64,000 nucleotides of DNA from Pseudeuparius sepicola (lineage: Eukaryota > Arthropoda > Insecta > Coleoptera > Anthribidae), in contig OY987300.1 of NCBI GenBank assembly GCA_963920635.1, forward strand, positions 55,821,415 to 55,885,414, read 5' to 3'. Both the position numbers and the translations under genes were made by a program. The notes beneath the pieces are model-generated. The model had not been told where the DNA came from. It was given only the letters and a program-made list of their open reading frames with translations, and did no database searches. Within the stretch, counting starts at the first letter, position 1. Each line of letters opens with the position of its first letter. This document shows, in pieces, positions 57,689 to 64,000 of this stretch.

Positions 57689-58702
57689 GTGTTCGTTATG
57701 CCTCGTTTGAGTGAATCCGTCAAGCACCGTATCATCGCCAAACTAGAAAATGGTTGGGCTATTTCCCGACTGGCCGAAGAATTTGGTGTATCTAAAAGCA
57801 CCATTTTCAATATAAAGAAGAAATATGACGAAACCGGAAGCGTGGAAAACATACATAGAGGAGGAAATGTGAAAATTACGTCTGACCAACAAGATGAGCA
57901 ACTAGCTAATTCTTGCCTTGCAAATCCGTTTAAATCCGCCGTTGAAGCAGTATCTGCAACACAATTTCCAGCAAGTGTTAGAACTGCCCGAAGGAGATTA
58001 GATGCAGCCAATCTGAAATCTCGCACGGCCAGCAACAAAATTCAGCTGACCGAGGCTAATAAGGAAGTCAGGTTGCAGATATGCCGAGAGTTTCAGCGTT
58101 TACCGCCACATTATTGGGAGAAGGTAATATTTAGCGACGAAAAGATCTTTCAAAGCCATTACAATGGCAAAGTGCGAGTATATAGACCTTCGGTGAGTTC
58201 AAGATATGACGAAAGATTTGTGTCACCCAGGAAAAGGAGTGGGCATTTTTCCGTCAACATATGGGCCTGGATAAGCTACCGTGGACCTGGCATTTGTTGG
58301 AGAATCGACGACCGCTTCACAGCAGCTCGCTATTGCGAGATACTCGAAGGCGGATTGTTACCAACTGCAACGGAAATGTATCCCGATGGCTTCGTTTTCC
58401 AGCATGATAACGCTCCTGTGCATACAGCAAGAATAGTTCGCGAATGGTTCACCGAAAACAACGTAGAAAAGTTGCAATGGCAGGCGAAGAGTCCTGACTT
58501 GAATCCCATTGAGAATGTGTGGGGCAGAATGGCGCGGACAATGGAGAACTTCGTACCCGAAAATAGGGAGGCACTTTGGCAGAAGATTCAACAAACGTGG
58601 GATGAAGTCGTAACCCATGATCTCTGCTGCCAACTCATAGATTCGATGAGCAGGAGAGTTCAGAAAGTCATCCTATCCCAAGGTGGGTATACTAAATATT
58701 AA
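57689..58702 (+). CDS. Tc1-type DD34E transposase, intact
   Basis: A 337-residue cut-and-paste transposase, the usual length for Tc1. Where the listed frame begins, an ATG at 57,699 (MPRLSESVKHRI) is the natural start: the three codons before it (MFV) are upstream and begin with GTG. From that ATG: paired helix-turn-helix with WAISRLAEEFGVSKSTIFNIKKKYDETGS (about 20-48), a basic linker, a second helix-turn-helix to about 105, then the catalytic core with Asp147 (KVIFSDEKIF), Asp237 (FVFQHDNAPVH) and Glu272 (SPDLNPIENVWG), 34 residues between the last two. WAWIS replaces the usual WG-containing strand. No stop or frameshift. An AATAAA lies at 58,826. It belongs to a different branch from the two DD41D genes. 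Confidence 0.93.
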   Translation: MFVMPRLSESVKHRIIAKLENGWAISRLAEEFGVSKSTIFNIKKKYDETGSVENIHRGGNVKITSDQQDEQLANSCLANPFKSAVEAVSATQFPASVRTARRRLDAANLKSRTASNKIQLTEANKEVRLQICREFQRLPPHYWEKVIFSDEKIFQSHYNGKVRVYRPSVSSRYDERFVSPRKRSGHFSVNIWAWISYRGPGICWRIDDRFTAARYCEILEGGLLPTATEMYPDGFVFQHDNAPVHTARIVREWFTENNVEKLQWQAKSPDLNPIENVWGRMARTMENFVPENREALWQKIQQTWDEVVTHDLCCQLIDSMSRRVQKVILSQGGYTKY

Positions 58703-58994
58703 TATACATATAATATAATAATGGAAAATGCATTTGATTTCTTGCCTTTATTTAATTATGTTATAGTCATAAAGATTTTAATGGGTTTATAGTTTTTTCG
58801 GATTCTTCCTGTGTCGGGGGTTCTAATAAAACTTCGTAATCATTATATCCAGCTTGTGGAAGTCCTCAATCACCTGAAATTATTTTATTTTATCCAGGTA
58901 ATCACATTGAGGTCCAGGGAGGTGTGTAAAGCTTGACACGTGTCCCTGCTGTGTGTCTTCTGATGTTATTGATAAAGGTATGCAATTTAAATAA

Positions 58995-59538
58995 TAGAGA
59001 GTTATTGCAGAAATAAATAACGTCGCGCTCTTTTTTGACGTTATTTTGACATTTGAGCATGCGCAGTCGTAGTTTGACATAAGGTCGTCCATAATAAGGT
59101 TATTTTCCTTTATTTTTGTTTATTGTGTATACCATAATATACGTTATTTTTACCTTATTTGTCACAATTCTTAAAATAAATTCTGATTTGTCAGAAAACG
59201 CTAGTGTTCTGTGAAAGTAGGACTTAACCTAAAATGTTCGTTGCTTGTTTGCGTTTGCACCTTGTTTGTTTTCATTAGTCTTTCACCTTGGTGTTCCGTG
59301 GTTATTTGGCTGTTTTCCCAGTTTTTTCCGGAGCAAAATTATAAAAGCACATAATATTCTAGTGAAAGTGTAGAAATACAAAACAATAAAGTAAACGTAA
59401 ACAAGCCCTTAATTTGGATACATAAATTACGACTTGCAATAACTATTGTCAGAATCATAAATAACGTATGAGAGTATTCAAATAAGGTCGTCTTAAATAC
59501 TGCTTAATGCCAAAAACAGTTTCTGCAATAACTCTCTA
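58995..59538. mobile_element. MITE with GAGAGTTATTGCAG ends
   Basis: TA-GAGAGTTATTGCAGAAA (58,995) and TTTCTGCAATAACTCTC-TA (59,538): a perfect 17-bp terminal inverted repeat with TA on both sides, 544 bp. AATAAGGTCGTC/CATAAGGTCGTCC and AAATAACGT words occur near both ends. No coding capacity. Nested between the Tc1 gene and the right 80-bp repeat. Confidence 0.88.
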
Positions 59539-59950
59539 TTAAGTTACAAGGGTAATTTTATGTCTGTGACCCCCTAATCTCATTTATCTGTTGAAGGGCA
59601 TTTTATGAGAAACAATGGAGCATTGCAGCACCACGAAAACCAATTTATTAAAACTTCTGACCAATTTCTTCAAAAATAAGAAAAAATAAAAGGGACACCC
59701 CTTTTATTTTATAATCATTTATGTTTAGGACTACGAGACCTAACAACTAAATGTTGGAACAAATACTTATTTTGCAAAGAAAAGAATAATTTATGAAAAT
59801 CCTTTTAATTAACTTTTTTAATTCTAGGGTTATTAGCTAAATATATTTTTAGTGTTACTACATATTTTTTTATTATAACATAAAAATACATTTTTGTTGC
59901 AACGCAAAATATTTATTAACTTAATGTCTAAAACCGCTGACAACTATACT

Positions 59951-60176
59951 TAGTGTATTTGGAAATGAAAGGAGGCCATAAATATTGATTGAGAAGGAAA
60001 ATTCGACCATTTCAGTGGCGTGCTCTTTTGCTAAAAATCTGATGAGGATAAATACGCAAATTAATATTCGGGCGAGTTATGTAGTATTTTATGACGGACT
60101 CTCGAGCCTCTGATAAAGAATTTGCATTTATATTTATAATAAGCCATAAACCTTCCTTTCATTTCCAAATACACTA
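59951..60176. mobile_element. Short MITE T
   Basis: TA-GTGTATTTGGAAATGAAAGG (59,951) and CCTTTCATTTCCAAATACAC-TA (60,176): a 20-bp terminal inverted repeat with TA flanks, 226 bp. No coding capacity. Confidence 0.88.
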
Positions 60177-60183
60177 TGTATAT

Positions 60184-61319
60184 ACAGTATGTCCACAGAA
60201 GAGGTGTTGAATAGGAACACTTTCTTATCTTTAATTTTACCGCAAAAAGTTACTCTTGATAAAAACTTTGCTAACATTTCTTATGTGGAAATAAGTTGCT
60301 AGGAAAAGTTGTTCAAAAGTAAAGGATACTCCATACTACCAATTTTAGAAACAATTGGCACACTTTGATTTATTTGAAAAACATTTTTCGCTTTGGCCCT
60401 ATCACTGCATTAAATATATTTTTTTTATGTAAGTAAGCTTATATAAGCATAATAAATATGGCAATTTTAGACGGCTAGGTGATGTTAAAAAATAAATCGG
60501 CATCCATAACCAACTTTTCACGCAATACAAAAAAAAACTCAAGTCGACAAAAATGTGAAAACAAAACTATCAATTTATTTAATTTTTTTTTGATCAAACA
60601 AGATCTTTAATATGAGAAAATTTGTCTTTAATTTGAATAACTGTTGATGTTTTTAATTGCTATTTCGACTTCACACTTTAAACAAATTAGCGGGAAAACT
60701 AGTACAAATTGTATGAAAATTTTCTTTTGTCAATGTTCTTGCGTGATCTAATTGCCGCTAATCTCCAATTAAAATTTTCCCTCGACTTTCAAAATAAATT
60801 GATTGTTTTCAGATTCTTGTTGATTTAAGTTTTTTTTGGTATTGCGCGAAAAGTTGGCCATGGATACCGACTTCTTTTTTTAACATTAACCAACTATCTA
60901 AAATTTACACGTTTTTGTTTCTTAAGATTTTTCAGTAGGGAGCCAAATAACTACTTTAATAAACTAAAACAATGGCCTTTAATAACTAAAACAATGGCCT
61001 CAACAGAGCCGAAGAGCCTGTGTAATTTTCAGAAACTATCTGAGCACCCAGTTGCATAAAGCTTCTCAGTGCCATCAATTTTCAATATAAAAGTTTTCTT
61101 CGGTATCTTAAAATAAATAGGTATGTTACGGCTATTTAATAATTTTGCTCAATTGGAGGTTTTTTTATATTGCGCGACAAGTTGACCATGGATGTTGATT
61201 ACTTTTTCAGGGCCACTTAGCTGTCCAAAATTGTCACCTTTTTGTTTCTCATGTTTTTTTTGTAGGGCGCAAAATAAGCGAGGAAATCGCGGTGGTAGTT
61301 TAAAAAATCATACTGTATA
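60184..61319. mobile_element. Mosaic fold-back element related to F and L (CAGTATG ends)
   Basis: CAGTATG at both ends with TA flanks (60,185; 61,317). The right 340 bp match the right arm of F (GAGCCGAAGAGCCTGTGTAA, AATATAAAAGTTTTC, GCGCGACAAGTTG, AAAATAAGCGAGGAAATCGC). An inner inverted pair (60,465-60,540 and 60,835-60,910) carries F-like CCAACTTTTCACGCAATAC. The left part resembles L (CACTTTGATTTATTTGAAA) instead of F. A TAAAACAATGGCCT word is duplicated at 60,965-61,000. Confidence 0.7.
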
Positions 61320-61540
61320 CTTGTGAACTGTTTTAATAAATAGTTTAATACTGATTCCTTAATTTTTTTTAACCCTTTCGGTGACATTGGCTTAATCGCT
61401 TGCAAAGAATTCTCGGAACAAGACACCCGTTCGAACCATCCGATGCCGAAGGCGCGCGCTGTTGCCGTCTCCGCGCGCCCTGTAACGATAGCCACGAGAA
61501 ACCTCTTCAGGTCGTTCGATACCAACTGTCCGCGACTGTA

Positions 61541-62329
61541 CAATATGACGTATTTTCTTAAATCAATTTCGTGAAAATATTTGAATTCGAACCTATTATT
61601 TTAGTTTATCTTACTTTTTAATTTTCACCTCATCTACATCGTACCGTAGATAAATGTGTATCATCATTGTCTTTGATGTTATACGGTTCTTTACCAGAAA
61701 AAAATCTACACTATATTGAAACTAAATGCAAGTGGCGCGTAAACATTTACACGAGGGAAGCACCTGAACAATTCTGAGGGCTAATACGAGTCAGGACCGC
61801 ATTAAGGACGACCTCTATGAATTTTATAACATAAAATATTAAAATAATATGTCCCAGTACTAAGAACTTTAAAAACAAACTTTTTTGGCACACCTAGTCC
61901 TTCACTTACCTGCAAATTTCCACTATTAACACAAATCGTAGCTCCAACAATTAATAAACAGGGAAAGAATTATATCTGAAAAAAATAAAGGTCCATTTGC
62001 AACGCAATAGATCCCTAAGAAACACCGACTCGCTGCACGACGGGCCAGACTTTATTGCCGGCTAGCCAATAGCAAGCCGATCATGTGCGTATCACGCTGT
62101 AGCCATGCAACAACTTGTGTTTGTGTTTCACTTGCGTTTAGTTTGAATAGAGTTTAGGTTCTTAATATTCTGACACATAATAAGGTTTTATGCTCGATTT
62201 TGGGCCTCGGTGGCAGTGTGGCGAAACAATGTAATAATAATTTTTCCATGTATCCTTGGAACTTCCCTCATACGGACCAGAACAGTAACGTCATTTTTAC
62301 GGAAATTTAAATTTCCATTCTCATTTTTG
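61541..62329. other. Unassigned sequence
   Basis: No gene or structured repeat recognised. The region from about 61,980 becomes gradually GC-richer towards the next island. Confidence 0.35.
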
Positions 62330-62845
62330 GCTTAATTAAGGCCCAAAAAATCGTTGGCGCGGCAATCAGATCAAATTTAAACACCGACGGACATGTGTTG
62401 GTACCTTGTTGCCGGATTGTGCATATTTTCCTCATTGATACAGAAGGAAAGTGGAAAAGGACGACGGCGGGCGGTGCCATGAAAGAGAATACGATAGACA
62501 GACATAGCTATTTTACCTGTTCCATGCTGATCAGACTTCTGTTGCCGTGGGCTATATTTTCTGTGCTTACACTCACCAACATGATTTAAGTTTCCCAAAG
62601 AATCTTACAATTTATCCTCAAGGCTTAGCCCCCGATGTTCCGCCCTTGCCTTCTACGAACAAGGCTGCATACGAATCGTACATCACGTAAAATTACCGGG
62701 TGAAGTTTAGCTTCGGCAGTGCAGGGGCGTACCCGATAAATTTTACGAGCTCCGCGGTGCATGCAAAGTTCTGAATCCCCATTTCCATGGCAAGAGCACG
62801 TAGCGCGATTTAGTTGTCGGGCATCCAGTGTTTTTTAGCCTTAAG
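62330..62845. other. GC-richer island, candidate conserved non-coding element
   Basis: Non-repetitive, with GGCGCGGCAATCAGATC, GGACGACGGCGGGCGGTGCC, CTTGCCTTCTACGAACAAGG and TTACGAGCTCCGCGGTGCATGCAAAG. Short frames are open on both strands over the same bases, which argues against coding. Confidence 0.3.
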
Positions 62846-64000
62846 TACAATATATTAGAATCGGAAATAATTATTTTAGAAATACCTATATCTAATCTGT
62901 CATTGAAATATATATCTACCTATTGCAAAATATTGCGACAATGATCAAGAAAAAACTATAACTGATTTTTGTTAAATAAATTAAAGGCAGTTTTTGCCAA
63001 TTCCTACTTATAATACTAATACCTCTTAAATCTCCCTAAGTTTTTATTAGGTGTTGGGCAAAATATTATATGATTGCTTAGGCCTATACAGAACTTATAT
63101 TTTCAAATGTTAATATCAACAAACTTTTTAATTGTTAATTTTATATGTTAATATTTTTACTCTGTGCGTTTTTATTAATATAAAGTACTGTATTATTTTA
63201 TCAAGAATCGTAGAACGACGTCGTTAACTTCAAAGAAAGATCCTAATTATAGAATTTGTCTTCAAGGCAATAATAATAGGCGGTAGATTTTTAATTCGTG
63301 TAAGTGTAAGAGATAATTTATTATTACTTCGACGAAGAATTTCTGTGATATACTTGCCGCTAAGTTGTTTCTGGAATGTGAGAACATATTGAATAAGCTA
63401 GAATTCTGCCGTCTGTATAATATAATGCATGTGACCCGTAACTTAAGTAAGTAGTGTTTAAGTGGAATGCCACATGTTTATTTAAGTAAGAAGCTTTCAT
63501 ATTTTATTTACAACTTTTTTCCTTCTTTATAATAAGTCAGGCGACGAGATCTCCGCGTGGCAATTAAACCAAACCGTTGAGCAGTTTCCCTAATTTGATG
63601 GGTGCCACCAAAACAGAACGCTGACGAAGACCGTCGTGGAATTACAATTCGTTAGAAAAAAGAGGATCGAATTTAAATAATGGCCTTTCTCATGGGAATC
63701 CTAATTTCTTTAGAATGTTCGCCCGGTATTATATTCATTAAAGCGAATAGAATGACAGTTTAGTTTTATGCGTGATAGGTTTAATGAAATTTAAGACTAT
63801 ACCAGATCCAATACGACGGGTATGGTTCATCTCCGAAGTGACTGAGCACGAGAAGTGGATCACAGACAATTTTATTTTGAAAACCAATTATTAACTACAT
63901 AATGGTCCATATACCAATACCGATATACCTATATATTTTTCTTAAAATATTATGCCAGTTTTAAATTAAATTAAATTTAAAATATTACTTACGTAATGGT
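62846..64000. other. Unassigned sequence with a small balanced stretch (63,535-63,860)
   Basis: No gene recognised. 63,535-63,860 has near-balanced composition (GGCGACGAGATCTCCGCG, GACGAAGACCGTCGTGG) and may be a further non-coding element. The window ends in AT-rich DNA. Confidence 0.3.

Larger units (their letters stand above)
56123..61540 (+). mobile_element. Composite Tc1-type element bounded by perfect 80-bp inverted repeats
   Basis: TA-CAGTCGCGGACAGTTGG begins an 80-bp segment (56,123-56,202) that returns without a visible mismatch in reverse complement at 61,461-61,540, ending CCGCGACTG-TA. Between them are a full Tc1-type transposase gene, element J copy 2, two MITEs and a mosaic of F and L. 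Subtracting the nested pieces leaves roughly 2.9 kb. CAGT starts are usual for Tc1 elements. That the gene and these ends belong together is inferred from position; no closer inverted repeat was found around the gene. Confidence 0.6.

Noticed and set aside
56066..61543. Two similar frames sharing YSRGQLVSNDLKRFLVAIV (56,066-56,251 plus; 61,543-61,217 minus)
   Set aside because: The shared part is exactly the translation of the 80-bp inverted repeats; the remainder is unrelated.
1..64000. CRISPR arrays, bacterial operons, rRNA genes or an endosymbiont insert
   Set aside because: No regularly spaced short repeats, no ribosome-binding-site/ORF pattern, no rRNA-like sequence; composition and elements are those of an insect nuclear genome.

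Overview
The window is AT-rich animal DNA, almost certainly from an insect. It has no operons, ribosome binding sites or bacterial genes. Nearly everything recognisable is eukaryotic transposable-element DNA: Tc1/mariner, piggyBac, hAT, a probable pogo derivative, Penelope-like, jockey-like and Ty3/gypsy. The many fold-back elements ending in TA-CAGGGTG recall beetle genomes, but the order is a guess. I found no intact host gene. The window is most likely intergenic or intronic.

Three transposase genes look intact. (1) 2,993-4,069 lies in a 2.64-kb element with about 660-bp, nearly identical inverted repeats. (2) 46,143-47,282 lies in a 2.3-kb element with about 530-bp inverted repeats; it is open only if a 57-nt GT-AG intron is removed. 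Both are Tc1/mariner-superfamily proteins with DD41D spacing. (3) 57,689-58,702 is a classical Tc1-type DD34E transposase, centred between two perfect 80-bp inverted repeats 5.4 kb apart. Broken genes include a DD34E Tc1 copy (40.1-41.5 kb), a piggyBac gene lacking its core (48.2-49.1 kb), two Penelope-like GIY-YIG ends (10.8-11.3 and 16.6-16.9 kb), a jockey-like RT (21.6-22.8 kb), a gypsy gag-RT-RNase H remnant (36.9-38.3 kb), two further DD41D-like N-terminal fragments (34.8-35.0 and 39.7-40.0 kb), and a PHD-like finger in a probable pogo derivative (26.3-26.4 kb).

Layout: 0-5 kb, minisatellite element, GC island, DD41D element. 5-11 kb, three fold-back elements and a Penelope fragment. 11-20 kb, mostly unassigned sequence with one Penelope element. 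20-27 kb, a hAT element inside a minisatellite, a jockey remnant, a second hAT-like MITE, a pogo-like derivative. 27-32 kb, sparse. 32-42 kb, fold-back elements, gypsy and Tc1 remnants. 42-43 kb, GC island. 44.3-49.6 kb, a four-element nest: fold-back A holds B, C sits at B's end, and a piggyBac sits in A's other arm; an unoccupied paralogue of A lies at 52.6-53.2 kb. 56.1-61.5 kb, a Tc1-type composite with nested MITEs. The rest is unassigned sequence with GC-richer islands.

Two themes stand out. Most fold-back elements share CAGGGTG termini and TA target sites with the two intact DD41D elements, so those transposases could mobilise them in trans. Separately, about a dozen non-repetitive-looking GC-richer islands, open in several frames but without recognisable domains, are candidates for conserved non-coding elements. 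That can only be tested by cross-species alignment.
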